This document shows positions 20,370 through 30,835 of a DNA stretch of 64,000 nt, piece by piece (positions within the stretch are counted from its first letter, which is position 1; each line of letters starts with the position of its first letter). A model generated the notes under the pieces. The model was given only the letters and a program-made list of their open reading frames with translations. It did not search any database and had not been told where the DNA came from. The DNA comes from Prostheceraeus crozeri (Eukaryota; Platyhelminthes; Polycladida; Euryleptidae), in the NCBI GenBank assembly GCA_907163375.1, contig CAJQUW010003214.1, positions 1 through 64,000 of the forward strand, in the 5' to 3' direction. Made by a program: the position numbers and the translations under genes.

Positions 20370-20789
20370 GGTCACGGCTTCAACACAGGAGTGATGATGT
20401 TTTCCTTGAATCGTCTTCGCGCTTCCGGATGGAAAAACGTTTGGACAGACACAGTGCGTCATGAGCTGACGAAATTTAAGCGCGTCAGGTTAGCTGATCA
20501 AGATATTATCAATGCTGTAATTAAATCGAAGCCTAGTATCGTTTATCATCTTCCCTGTCAATGGAATGTTCAGCTGGGAGACCTGGCGATACGTGAGTCA
20601 TTGTGTGAGCTAAATGAGACTCGCGTCATGCATTTTAATTACCCGGATAAAAAAATTAGAGAGGACATTACAAATGCTTACTGGAAAAGTATTCCTCGTT
20701 TTGCTGGATTGTTTCTATCAAAGATGAAGCAGTTTCGGGAGTTGAATGGAACTCTGTTAAGAAGGAGCAACATGTTGTGTCAAGTCTGA
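20370..20789 (+). CDS. LARGE-like GT8 glycosyltransferase, last visible exon
   Basis: The exon opens GHGFNTGVMMFSLNRLRASG and contains VRLADQDIINAVIK, PCQWNVQLGDL, RVMHFNYPDKK and NGTLLRR. Each has a counterpart in the same order in LARGE proteins (FNTGV, SLADQDI.NAVIK, LPC.WNVQLSD, VIHWN.PKK, DGNLLRR). The gene product should be a Golgi GT8 transferase acting on a dystroglycan-type glycan, by family knowledge. The frame ends SNMLCQV with TGA at 20787-20789, just where the GT8 domain of LARGE ends. Bifunctional LARGE continues with a second, GT49-type domain, which is absent here. Either this is a GT8-only paralogue or the last few residues are intron read-through. An AATAAA 79 bases after the stop favours a true terminal exon. 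Confidence 0.82.
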   Translation, partial: GHGFNTGVMMFSLNRLRASGWKNVWTDTVRHELTKFKRVRLADQDIINAVIKSKPSIVYHLPCQWNVQLGDLAIRESLCELNETRVMHFNYPDKKIREDITNAYWKSIPRFAGLFLSKMKQFRELNGTLLRRSNMLCQV

Positions 20790-20867
20790 AACTGTCAAAG
20801 TCATAGGGACTGTCTGTCTGTGTAGAGACAAAACGCGTCGGGTGAATTGTATTCGTACTTTTACTGC

Positions 20868-20873
20868 AATAAA
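20868..20873 (+). terminator. Polyadenylation signal AATAAA of the LARGE-like gene
   Basis: Canonical hexamer 79 bp after the stop codon, same strand. Confidence 0.6.
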
Positions 20874-20917
20874 ACATCGTGAAAAATTGGGAAAGAACCT
20901 GTTTTTCCTATATACAT

Positions 20918-20921
<4 letters not shown>

Positions 20922-20949
<28 letters not shown>
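20922..20949. repeat. (AT)n microsatellite
   Basis: About fourteen AT units in a row. Confidence 0.95.
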
Positions 20950-21775
20950 CATGCACTTCTATACCAGTGGTGTATTCAGGCTGCTGCACGTGCAATCGCA
21001 GCACGTGAAAAATTAGAGTTATCAAGAAGATTCTTAGGCCTATTCAATCTGGTCTCAAGTGATTATAGTTACAGGCCTACTCGTCTTTCGGAGTTATGAA
21101 ATCTGAGTAATTTCTCTTCGATCAAGATGCATTTTGAAAACTTCCTGTGATCTGTCCGCCACCTCACGCACCGCAGCTAGACATCTCATTCCTGAGCTCT
21201 CATTGGATGATATCATCGCCAAGAAATTCTTAGCTTGAGCGCTGTATGAGTGAGAGAAACAATGCGAGCTGCGCTGGAAAATTATTAGCCAATTGAAGCA
21301 ATCATTTTTTCATCTGATGTTTTCGCATTCGGCTAAATGCACCTTAATCAGTCCTATCGTTACATATTACAAGAGAGAAAACTGAATTTGATGACTGCAT
21401 ATCAGGCCATCAAAAACTTGCAGAGGTCGATCGAGGACATAATGACAAATTTTGATGATTGATTTACATCAAGCCGCAGCCACTCCTCAACACAAAAATC
21501 TTTGTCAGTCTGTAAATAATGATCAGATTTATACATCTGGGAGTGAGCGAATCGACATTCGTAAAAATTGCTTGAATTTTTCTCAAAGAATTATCATTGC
21601 GTTTCACAGATTTCATTCAAACTCTCTCCCTATTTGACTGCTTTACAATAATCGATAAAGGAACTTATGATAAGCTTGTTCTCCGTTATGAATGTGATGT
21701 AAATAACATTGAATGGAAAAACTGTCAAGAAATTTGTAGGATTTGTGATAAATCATTACCCGGCATGTAGGAGTA
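20950..21775. other. Intergenic stretch without recognised features
   Basis: No coding frame, terminal repeat or RNA gene that I can support. Confidence 0.5.
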
Positions 21776-21779
21776 GTAA

Positions 21780-24170
21780 TCCCGTCCCAAATTCAAGCAC
21801 GGTGCGGTGCAGCGATGAGTCATCGCTGCTGAGTCATCATGCTGACTCAGCCCTGCCCCCCTCTGAAAGGAAGGTGAGGGAGAGGACCAAGGATGTGTTG
21901 GGAGGAATGGGTCCGAGAGGAGGAAACAGGTCCCTGCCCCCCCCCCTCGGCAGCGATCTTCCAACTTTGGTGGTAGAGATCGTAGAAAGTCGTGTTATAA
22001 CTCGTTTGAAAGCTAAGAGTGAGAAAAATGCAGTGGAAAGCTCAGTTTGGTCCTATTTTCCTGGGTTTAGGGAGGAAAATGGCAGGAAAACGGCAGAGTT
22101 GGAAAAGGGTGGGTTTTCGTGGTTTTGGGATGAGAAAGTCCATTTTTCGTCATGAAGGAGGCCTCGGATGGGAAAACGGAGTGCAAATTCGGAAGTTTTG
22201 GCCAATGTTAGGTCTAGGAGCTTCTTTCCAGCTCAATCGGAGAGAAAAAATTTTGCCCTGCCCCCCGGAACGATCTTGGCTTCTAGTGGATGGATTTCGT
22301 CATAGGGCCACTCTTTTGAAAGAGGAGAAGGAGAAAAACTCAGTAAAAGAAACGGCTTGTCAATCAGTTCATCCGTTTAGAAGTTAGAGCAGAAACAAGA
22401 TTTTAGGAATTCACGAAAAAACGACAGAGGTAAAATGTGGTACGTTTTGGGCTGTAGAGTCAAAACGAAGTATTGGTGAGCAAAGTGATGGAACAAGTGT
22501 TGGGATAGGTTTCAGATTGTCATTCGAAACTTTAAAAATTTTCGTCGCCGTGCCCCCCTGCCCCCCTGCCCCCTCGCGAAAAGTGATGAAAAATGTTTTG
22601 GGATAGGTGTCAGATTGAAATTCGGAACTTTGAATTTTTTCAAAATTTTTCCCTACTTGAGGTCCCACACTTAAAATTGTTTCACTTGTGGCATGTTACA
22701 TGGCCATGTGTTGAGTCACCCACTTCCCATAGTCAAATGAGAATGGATTAGGTGTCATCTGATATAGAATTGTGAGACATATCGATTGCAAGTAACCGCA
22801 TGTCGCTACGATGAATACTTTTGGAGATAGAGCCATTTTAAGTTTTCTACTTTGCATGTTTAATACCCTGCAACGTAAGTCTGATCACTTTTTCGAAGGA
22901 ATAGGTAAGCGACGGTCGTCGCTCAGAGCTCCTGATATCGGGGTTTCAAATGACTCTTGCATCTTTTGAAGTATGCAAGCTATCTTCTTACTTCAAAGGT
23001 TGTGTGATAGAGTTTGATGGTGTCTTTACTACTGATAAAAAATTTTAAAAGTAGTATGAGTTGCACAATGCGGAATTTTTCAAAAATTCTCCATTTTCAG
23101 TTTTTCAAAGTTTTAGCATGTAGTCTGAGGTTTTCAAGTATGCTGAGTTCAAATCTGCTATCAGATTTGAAATTTGACTAAGTCTAAGGAAGCTTCGAGT
23201 AGCTAGATCCCAGCTACTGATCACTACCTTTGGCTCGGCGTTGCTGTTACCACTTCGGGGCAGTGACAATGATGTCTTCAGCTGCAAAAAGCGGGTATCG
23301 GGGAAGATCTTTCACTTCCCTAGTGATCGGTACAAGGAGTCTTGCTGTAATATTCCACTGACAGGGTGTTCCTTCGGGACGGCGGATGATGCCGTAGTGT
23401 GGCAAGGGAGTGTGTCATATTTTAGACCGAAACCGCTGGGGCGACCCATGTTGGGCATTTGACACAGTTCTCAACGTAGCACTTTGAACGCCAATCGGTT
23501 GAGTCTTAGCTATCTTGTCATGGGTGGCATCTAAACATCTCCATTGCAAAACACTGGTGAATCACGGCTTGCTATCCCTCTCTACGGCTTGCTATCAAGC
23601 TGATCAAAGAAACGACTTGGGATGTTTCCTCTTGTAAATAACTCCACCGGTTTTCATGTCTGGCTATCAGGTCATAGACGGTGTAAGTTGCGGAGATTTT
23701 CGATTTCATACTTTCTGTTGGTGGGCGTTCTTTCGAGACAGCAGGGAAGTCCGTAGCGATGAGTACTGCATTGGACGTCGGCAATGGTAATCCTTGTGAA
23801 ACCTCTCTGCGTCATGTTTCCAAGTGGTTGCCTTTCGTCTCAACGTTGTACTCTGACCTCCAGGGCGACATTTAGCTATCTGCCACAGGTTGCCTCATAA
23901 AATATCCATTGCACTTGCCTCCCGATAGTTGGCCAACCATGCGAGAATGAACCATGCGTTCTGCTTGTCTCTATCATGGAGGCTAAGTGATGAATGGAAT
24001 AAAATGGTAGGGCATTCATGCGCCACACGCAACCACACGCTCATTTCTCTCTTCGCTAGTGAACAAGCTCTTGTGAGTGTCGTCAGAAAGTGTATCATGT
24101 TGTACCAAAGTTTTACTGCCACACAGGTTAATGTATAGTTAGAAAGTTTGATCATGGCGTTTTATGAAAC
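21780..24170 (+). mobile_element. Diverged Polinton left-end remnant
   Basis: Blocks here match the left terminal region of the 26.2 kb Polinton in the same order. Examples are a CTCGGCAGCG.TCTTCCAACTTTGG block followed by TAGAGATCGTAGAAAGTCGTG, and an AACGACAGAG...TTTTGGGCTGTAGAG block. The 23.2-24.1 kb part matches 29.9-30.3 kb, sharing CAACGTAGCACTTTGAACGC and a GCGCCACACGCAA block. No core gene is left, and identity is clearly lower than between the other two ends. It is a fossil, older than the complete neighbour 2 kb away. Confidence 0.75.
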
Positions 24171-24650
24171 ACAAATGTCATAAAACGTTAGCGTTAGTGT
24201 AGTCAAATAGTCTTTACCACAACACACGTTTGAGAAAGTAAAGTTTGATCATCGAAGTTGTATGACTGACCGAACTCATCACAGCACTAGAAAGTTTTAT
24301 CGAAAAGGTTTTACTGCACAGTGTAGATTGTCTTGTAACTTACTTTCACAGTGTTAGAAAGTTTTATTGGAGACAGTTGCCAAATGTTCCCTTATTAGAA
24401 AATTCAAACTTCATGACTCTTAGATTGCTGAATACTTCATCAAGTTTACTAAAAGCAGTTTTTTACTGCAATGAGACTGAGAGTTTAGAATGTTATATGA
24501 AAACAGTGTTCACCACAGCACAAGAAAGTTTTACTGCACTGTGCAGATTGTTTCACAGTCTTAAAAGGTCTTATAGTAAGTACTACAGTGTTGAATGTTT
24601 TATAAAACCGGGTAAAGTCTTGTCAAAAACGTTGAGTGTGTGAGAGCTAT
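24130..24650. repeat. Degenerate repeats around AGAAAGTTTTA
   Basis: The motif AGAAAGTTT(T/G)A recurs at about 24140, 24290, 24355 and 24525, often near CACAGTG or ACTGCAC.GTG. Spacing is irregular, so this is a decayed tandem array rather than a clean satellite. Confidence 0.45.
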
Positions 24651-24654
24651 CTCC

Positions 24655-25970
24655 ATCACATTGAATCGCGTGGGTTCCAAAGTCCATAATCCAAGGGTAG
24701 GCTCCTCTACGGTTGGATTTAGGGATTTATATCACATGCATTAACCGTTCGTGTAGAATACGTGAAGCACATGTTCGCTTAAAATTCTAAACGCAAATGT
24801 TGAAATAAGTTTTGTAAGAAGTCTTTGACAGGCTGTTGTGAAACTTAGCAAACGCTGAAAAAAGTTTTATGAACTGTTTCTGCAGTCACGCTCGTTAGCG
24901 TACCAGCTTTACTAAATGTGTTGTTTGCCTTTATCAAACTGAGTGCGTGTATAGACTGTTTTGTAAATAAAGACAGTGCTAAACGTGTTTGCACTCTACA
25001 TCGACAGCATACAAGTATACACATAACAACAGGTAACGTTGTAAGTCGAATGGATATGAGTTAGAAAGCACTCAAAACATGTGTGAGATAAAAATCAACC
25101 TGCTAGATTAAGTGAAACACAAAAGTGTCACAACTATTATACGGGAAATAAAGGAGAACTGTGTAGCGAGAACGTTTACACTCATCATAGACAGATAAAC
25201 ATATAGTCTAACTTCAACTTTCTGACATTCAAATGAAATTCGCAAACATGAACCGTGGTGTAAAAAACTTTATGACAACAACTTTATGATGATAAATTTT
25301 TCATAGATTGCAGTCGCGTTTAAAGTTTAGAAACCTGTAGAAACGCATAAGTCTTAGATGGAGTTCAACGACTCGACCATTGAACTCACAAAATGAACAC
25401 TTCTGTGTAATGAACACGCTCATCAGTAGAAAACATCAAAGCATGGTATGTCATTGAATGATGAAGACTGAGTGATACGTCAGTGTAACTATTTCATGAG
25501 TATGAAACAGCGAACATTACATTAGGACTGTTCATGAGCGATATGGACATCTCGCTATCCGAAGTGGTATAAGTTGAAGATAATGTTGAGACGGCAACAG
25601 AGCTTAAACAATAACATTAATATCAACCACCAATACATGATACTAGGCTACTTAGGTGTCCACTGGGTTATTATAATGATAATAAACTTAAATAAAATGC
25701 TCATTAACAAATGTATAGCAACATTGAAATATTTATTTGCATCATGTTAAATGCATACAAGTTTAAAGCTGCTATAACTGCATCTATAAAATGTCTCCTC
25801 TTCTTCATGGAATTAGGTATGAGTCTTCCAGATGAGTCTTCTAACGGTGAGCCTGGACATGGTGAAAATGTATTTTATCTTATCTTCCATCCGACGCCAA
25901 TCATCACTCATCAAACAAAGTGCTCATTTTTTATCTTCATCATTTCATCTCATTACTCATTTCATTCATC
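24655..25970. other. Intergenic stretch without recognised features
   Basis: AT-rich, no supported gene or repeat. Confidence 0.5.
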
Positions 25971-25974
25971 ATAC

Positions 25975-26040
25975 CATTCATCTGTAATGTTTATGCCAAC
26001 ATTGGCGTAATAAACGCTTTTCGACTTTTGACTTTGACAT
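25975..26040 (+). mobile_element. Probable LINE 3' end fragment
   Basis: An AATAAA-like signal (GTAATAAACGC) followed by GACTTTTGACTTTGAC short repeats, typical of a LINE tail. Too short for a clade. Confidence 0.4.
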
Positions 26041-26194
26041 GACTGCCAGTTTTTTTTGTGCCTCTATATCAATTTCTATGCCTCCGAATAATCTATGAAA
26101 TTATTGTGACGTCTCCGCTATAAACTTGTTGAATTTTCTTGAAGAATCCAGCAGTCGATTCGGATGACAAAGTCTCTCCATTTTATTAATTTTC

Positions 26195-26200
26195 CACTGG
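26195..26200. repeat. Probable target duplication CACTGG (left of Polinton)
   Basis: The right flank (48892-48897) reads CACTGA, so five of six bases agree. Polinton integrases make 6-bp duplications. Confidence 0.65.
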
Positions 26201-26650
26201 AGTAGTAACCAAATCTCCACAATAAACACAGCGCCCCCCTCGGGAGAGAGTCTTGGTTGGCCGTCTAGGTCGACTTGGGCGGCCGACCAGGTTGGTAGAT
26301 GTTGTAAACCGACAGAGTTAACGGCGAATTTGGGATGGTTTAGGGCTGTAGAGCCAAAACGAAGCATCGGATGGGAAAACGGAGGGCAGATTCTGATTCA
26401 GCGTCAAATTCTGCATCCGTAGGGTGATTTCCAGCTCCATCGGAGAGAAAAAATTTTTGGGACGTCCCCCCCTCGGCAGCGTTGCTTCCAACTTTGGTTC
26501 TAGAGATCGTAGAAAGTCGTGTAATAGCTCGTTTGAAAGCTATGAGTGAGACAAATTCAGTGAAAGAAACGGCTTGTTCATATCTGTCTTCGTTTAGATG
26601 TGAGACGCCATTTAAGATTTGGGAAATTGGCGAAAAACGACAGAGTTAAC
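26201..26650 (+). repeat. Polinton left terminal inverted repeat
   Basis: Matches the reverse complement of 48445-48891 with few differences by eye. Weaker similarity continues inwards to about 26725. It contains the block GACAGAGTTAACGGCGAATT, which recurs further in. Confidence 0.92.
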
Positions 26651-26960
26651 GGCGAATTTGGAATGTTTTGGGTCTAGCGTCTAAACGGCTGCTTCAATGG
26701 TAGATCTGAGACCAGATTTGGAATCAGTGTCAAATTCTACATCCGTAGGGTGATTTCCAGCTCAATCGGCGAGAAAACATTTTCAACATTTTTCGGAAAA
26801 ACGACAGAGTTAACGGCGAATTTGGGATGGTTTTGGGCTGTAGAGCCAAAACGAAGCATCGGATGGGAAAACGGAGGCCAGATTCGGATTCAGCGTCAAA
26901 TTCTACATTGAAATGGTGAATTTCCAGCTCAATCTGACCTCTAGAATCGGTGATAGAAGC
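26300..26960 (+). repeat. Subterminal sub-repeats with about 164-bp spacing
   Basis: GACAGAGTTAACGGCGAATT begins at 26311, 26639 and 26803, that is at intervals of 328 and 164 bp. TAGAGCCAAAACGAAGCATC and GTAGGGTGATTTCCAGCTC also recur. The left end is thus built of repeated modules. Confidence 0.75.
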
Positions 26961-27012
26961 GTTTAAATTTTTTGGATGATGGATATTACGTCATCAGCTG
27001 ATCGCCACAAAC

Positions 27013-27020
27013 TATATAAG
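27013..27020 (+). promoter_or_regulatory. TATA box in the Polinton subterminal region
   Basis: TATATAAG pointing into the element. The same box occurs at the equivalent place (92-99, other strand) of the Polinton end at the window start, so it is conserved between copies. Confidence 0.55.
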
Positions 27021-27735
27021 CTGGGAACCGACAGAGACATTTTATTTAGACGAGAGAGTGTCAACGGTAGGTCGTCTCTCTAAAGCTCCGATGATAGCAT
27101 CGGACATTCCAAATTTTGGGTAAACCGACTTATTTCATTGCTGATATCAGCTAAGGCGTCAGACTTAAAGGTTAGCCAGGAGATGGCCTTTGTCTCCAGG
27201 CCATAAAAGACTCCAAAACTTTAAAGGCTTGTAACTTTGCTTCTACAAGTCCTTTTGACTTGATTAAAAAAAGATTCGATAAGACCTATATTTTCAGACC
27301 ACTTATCAAATTTCATAAGTAGCGCTAAATGCCGAAAAATTTTAATTCGCTACTTTTGGTGATTTTCGGGGTTTTCAAACCTTCTGATTTCAATAAAGAC
27401 CTTTACAAAGTTGTCAGAGGCGAGCTTTGGCTCGAAACTTGCTTCCTGATGTAAATAACTGCACCGGTTTTCATGTCAAAATCGGGGTCCGAATACCAAC
27501 ACAATGATATGACGCACACTCTGTCCGCGGGAGGTTGGATTTGAGGGCCGAGGCCTTGGAGTCCGGATGAGATCCCCTCTGAGTAATGCCTGTAACGGAT
27601 TCATCAGCCTAGCTAGTCTATCCTCAAGTATTGAATGACATATTAGTTGTATTTTAAAATGATTGTCAATGTATTCATTCGTTGAAGTTATAAATGGTAT
27701 AAGTAGTATTTCTATTTCATCCTTCCTTTACAGAA
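27021..27735. other. Polinton leader region
   Basis: The conserved block (to about 27110) is followed by about 600 bp without a supported frame. Parts are shared with the remnant at 22.8-23.7 kb, for example CACCGGTTTTCATGTC. Confidence 0.5.
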
Positions 27736-27736
27736 A

Positions 27737-28063
27737 ATGGGAGGAAATTCGAGATTTTTGCTTAAAAAGTGCTCTTGTGGAGAGATTAAGAGAGGTGGCG
27801 AATTTAAACGCCGCATTAACAAATACAAAAATACTCCTCACTTTCACGAGGAAAGAGGTGTTGTTTCCGGCTGCATGCATTGCCAAAAATTTTTAAAAGG
27901 CAAGGACCAGACGGCATTTTGCATTGCTCACGCCGAATGTCCGATCAAAAAGGCTAGTAATTATGCAACATCAGACATCGGCAAAGTGATCACAGACTTC
28001 TTCAACGAAACAACAGTCGATCTAGACGCAGATTTGCAAGATGCAATTGATACCATCTTTTGA
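27737..28063 (+). CDS. Polinton Cys/His-rich accessory protein
   Basis: 108 codons from MGGNSRFLLKKCSCG. It has CSCGE, then HFHEERG, CMHCQKFLKG and CIAHAECP, an arrangement of Cys and His that could bind zinc. I recognise no family. It is the first gene inside the left end, about 720 bp past the TATA box, and is followed immediately by the next frame. Confidence 0.55.
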   Translation: MGGNSRFLLKKCSCGEIKRGGEFKRRINKYKNTPHFHEERGVVSGCMHCQKFLKGKDQTAFCIAHAECPIKKASNYATSDIGKVITDFFNETTVDLDADLQDAIDTIF

Positions 28064-28506
28064 GTCCTACTGCACCGACTACAGAACAACTGAGTGGATC
28101 GGAAAGCTCAGACGACTCCGATTCTGAGGAGGTCGTTATCAATAGAAAAGTGGAAGACATAGGAAAACCGTCAAATCAGTCTTCCCCGAAAAAGAAAACG
28201 ATCGCACAGCAGTCTTCCCCAGTAAAGAAGGGGGTCAAGCAGCAAACGGATAGCTGTAATAAGGATGCCAAGATCGCAAAAGTGAGCCAGGAATATGCAC
28301 TCACCAAATTAAAAGACGAACTGGCTCGTTACAAAAACAAATGTGCGGCCCTTAGGGTGGAGAATTTTCACCTCAAGGGTCAGGTAGCCGAGATTCAGGC
28401 CCTGAAGGCACAAGTCATCAATTTAGAACCTTTCCGCGGAAGGGTGCCTAGCAGCGAAAAACGCGTTACTGAGCAGGCGACGTATATAAAATCTTTAAAA
28501 GCTTAG
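28060..28506 (+). CDS. Polinton accessory protein with acidic N-terminus and coiled coil
   Basis: An open stretch of about 148 codons. It starts Ser/Asp/Glu-rich (SGSESSDDSDSEEVV), then has a basic Pro/Lys segment (SSPKKKTIAQQSSPVKKG) that could act as a nuclear signal. A predicted coiled coil follows (LTKLKDELARYKNKCAALRV). No ATG opens it; it overlaps the end of the preceding frame. Function unknown. Confidence 0.5.
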   Translation: MSPTAPTTEQLSGSESSDDSDSEEVVINRKVEDIGKPSNQSSPKKKTIAQQSSPVKKGVKQQTDSCNKDAKIAKVSQEYALTKLKDELARYKNKCAALRVENFHLKGQVAEIQALKAQVINLEPFRGRVPSSEKRVTEQATYIKSLKA

Positions 28507-28723
28507 GAAGAGACATCAAAGCTGAAAATTGAACAACTTAAGACTAGCCTGACTGAGACCCAGAAAAAAGAGGAGAAAAGAACAACGCTCCATCTTCCCG
28601 TCGTCAACAGCAGAATTGTTGATAACATAATCATAGAAAGTGAGGACTTGGACACCACATTCGAGTGCTACGATGGGGCGATGGCGGGGATGCTATGGCT
28701 ATTTTGACTATCTATGATTCGTG

Positions 28724-29062
28724 ATCTTATTGAACTCTTTATACTCTACTTTTTATCTATGTTATAATTACATGTACGTGTATCTAACTCTTTATGCATG
28801 GATATTATGAAATTCAAATTGTCTAGCATCACAACTAAATAGAATCTTATCCTGCAAGGACTGGATTTTTGGACTGCGTAATTTTACCAGGACAAATTGG
28901 TTCTTGCCACCTATCTTCATATCTTTTCCCGGTACATCGGGGGCCGATTTCCAATTTGCCCTGGTAATTTGAATTTCATAGTATCCATGCATAAAGAAAT
29001 AGATACATGTACATGTCATTATAACATAGATAGCAAGTAGAGTATAAAGAGTTCAATAAGAT
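28724..29062. mobile_element. Foldback/MITE-like insertion in the Polinton
   Basis: Arms of about 95 bp in inverted orientation (ATCTTATTGAACTCTTTATA on the left and its complement on the right) flank about 130 bp with no gene. Similar structure to short non-autonomous DNA transposons. The target duplication was not resolved. Confidence 0.75.
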
Positions 29063-29280
29063 TCTGCTTAATAATCGCTGCTTACACATTTCGATGAAGC
29101 ATGATGGTGACATCAAGGAATTGCGCCACCGCAAGCGGAAACTGCCGGCCAAATATCATCCCCATCCACCGCCATCGAAGGTTCAACGAACCGATTAAGT
29201 TAATTTATGGTAAGTTAATATCATCTCTATCACTTGAATATAATTTCATCTATTTTCTTTCTATTTTTCAGATGCGACGT

Positions 29281-29385
29281 GAACGAACCAACGGTCTTTA
29301 AGAGGCCACCATGGGGCAAAAAGTGATAGTACCTCCACGTGGTTTGCCCTGGACAGACTTCGGTCTGACTGAATCTATCACATAA
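29281..29385 (+). repeat. Structured direct repeat, copy 1
   Basis: About 105 bp, repeated at 29742-29846. It contains GGTCTTTAAGAGGCC (stem-loop) and a longer fold: GTGATAG...CTATCAC closing a domain with CAGACTTCGGTCTG, a hairpin with a UUCG loop. Confidence 0.7.
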
Positions 29386-29421
29386 TTAGAAAGACTGAGT
29401 CATGTCATTGTATCAGAGGGG

Positions 29422-29429
29422 TATATAAA
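29422..29429 (+). promoter_or_regulatory. TATA box upstream of small Polinton gene
   Basis: TATATAAA 38 bp before the ATG at 29467. Confidence 0.55.
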
Positions 29430-29466
29430 CCATTACCTCTCTTTCATTTTCATTCTATACTCCATC

Positions 29467-29730
29467 ATGAAAACACCTAAGACGACAGTCAGCTCTCCTG
29501 ACAAGCCTCGACTTAGACCGAGAAATTTATTTATTGAGTTTTTAGAAATGGAGGAGCGAGAGAGAATTTACAACAATCTTGCTCGAATCGGCTCATCGGT
29601 TGCCGATTATGCCGATTCAACAGAGTGGAGATATATTCCGCCCTCTGACAGTCGGATGGAAGTAGAGGAGGTCGATGCCGCTGACATAGAGAGATTAAAA
29701 GTCTCTCTCAGCGGAATCGGCCAAATCTAG
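29467..29730 (+). CDS. Small Polinton accessory protein, unknown function
   Basis: 87 codons from MKTPKTTVSSPDKPRLRPRN. A basic, proline-rich start is followed by a helical acidic part (FLEMEERERIYNNLARIGSS). It has its own TATA box and is bracketed by the two copies of the structured repeat, the second of which lies just behind its stop. No family recognised. Confidence 0.55.
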   Translation: MKTPKTTVSSPDKPRLRPRNLFIEFLEMEERERIYNNLARIGSSVADYADSTEWRYIPPSDSRMEVEEVDAADIERLKVSLSGIGQI

Positions 29731-29741
29731 ACATGTATCCG

Positions 29742-29846
29742 AGAACGAACCATCGGTCTTTAAGAGACCACAAGGAGCAAAATGTGATAGTACCTCCTCG
29801 TGGTTTGCCCTGGACAGACTTTGGTCTGACTGAATCTATCACATGA
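29742..29846 (+). repeat. Structured direct repeat, copy 2
   Basis: Second copy of the 29281 repeat, close in sequence. The short stem is GGTCTTTAAGAGACC here against GGCC in copy 1; the change keeps base pairing (U-A against U-G). It sits directly after the stop of the 29467 gene, in 3' UTR position. Confidence 0.7.
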
Positions 29847-29849
29847 ATA

Positions 29850-30400
29850 TAAAAAATATAATCACAAAGTTGTATCTGCTGTCAGTCAACTTTAACGTTG
29901 CATGGCACGGAGAACTTCGGCATAATTCTTCCTGTTGGTGGGCGATCTCTCTTGAGACAGCGGATGATATCGTAGTGATGAGTGTGGCAAGGGCTTGAGA
30001 CTTACCTTAATCCGACTTTCCAACGGTCGTCGTGGTCTCTTCGCTCAACGTAGCACTTTGAACGCCAATCGGTTGAGTCTTAGCTATCTGCCGCAGGTTA
30101 CTTTTTAAATTCTCCGTTGCATACGTTATCTGAGAATGAATCATGAGTTCTCTTAAAAACTGCCTCTATTATTGAAGCTAAATGATGAAGGGATGAAATG
30201 GGAGGGCACTCTTGCGCCACACGCAAACATATACATCTTCTCTCTTTACTAATGATACGATCTCTTTTGATAGAAAAGTAGACCGATAATAAATGTGATG
30301 ACATTCGCAACCATGTTTACAATAAACCCCATATCTAAATTCCTCCTTTTATTTCCATTTCTAGATCAATACATTGCAAAACAAAGACATGTAGTTCTTT
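29850..30400. other. Polinton region shared with the 23-24 kb remnant
   Basis: No gene supported. Blocks such as CAACGTAGCACTTTGAACGC and GCGCCACACGCAA match 23.47-24.03 kb. Confidence 0.55.
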
Positions 30401-30404
30401 AGAT

Positions 30405-30677
30405 TTATTTATCAAAGTTCAGTGGGACTGGTTTGAAGTCATTATAAATCCTGTAATGTACCACTCGCTTTGGTGCATCCGGCAGTCTTCTGAGTCGCGT
30501 CGTCTTCGGTGTGAACTCGCCCTCACTCCATACAACTTCGGTGATTTCACTTTTGCTACCACTCTTCTCGACATTGTCGATTTTGGGTTTATTGCCACTG
30601 TTCACATCCTCGTCCCATTCATCGACAACTTCGAAAATTTTGTGGAAAATATTTAAGGCTTCAGAAGAATTTGCCAT
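30405..30677 (-). CDS. Small acidic Polinton accessory protein
   Basis: About 90 codons from MANSSEALNIFHKIFEV. An acidic middle is followed by VVWSEGEFTPKTTRLRRLPDAPKR. A TATATAAA box lies 50 bp upstream (30729-30736, minus strand). An inverted relative with TDEEWTPKRTRERRVSDAPK lies at 30836-30985. Function unknown. Confidence 0.55.
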   Translation of the reverse strand: MANSSEALNIFHKIFEVVDEWDEDVNSGNKPKIDNVEKSGSKSEITEVVWSEGEFTPKTTRLRRLPDAPKRVVHYRIYNDFKPVPLNFDK

Positions 30678-30728
30678 ACTAACCTGTTCGATCGTATGAT
30701 GTGAATGAGAAGTGCTAATATCTTCTGA

Positions 30729-30736
30729 TTTATATA
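30729..30736 (-). promoter_or_regulatory. TATA box upstream of the 30677 gene
   Basis: TATATAAA on the minus strand, about 50 bp before the ATG. Confidence 0.5.
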
Positions 30737-30835
30737 GGATATTCAACAATACTTTCCTCAGCCAATCAGAATCACTCTAATTTAGATAAAGACTGTTAAA
30801 GTCAGAAGATTGCAAGATGTACCAATCTCAGCTAA

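Noticed and set aside
21709-22387. Overlapping frames of 122-148 codons rich in Lys/Arg/Trp
   Set aside because: They fall in the diverged Polinton end and track its repeat modules, not a protein family.
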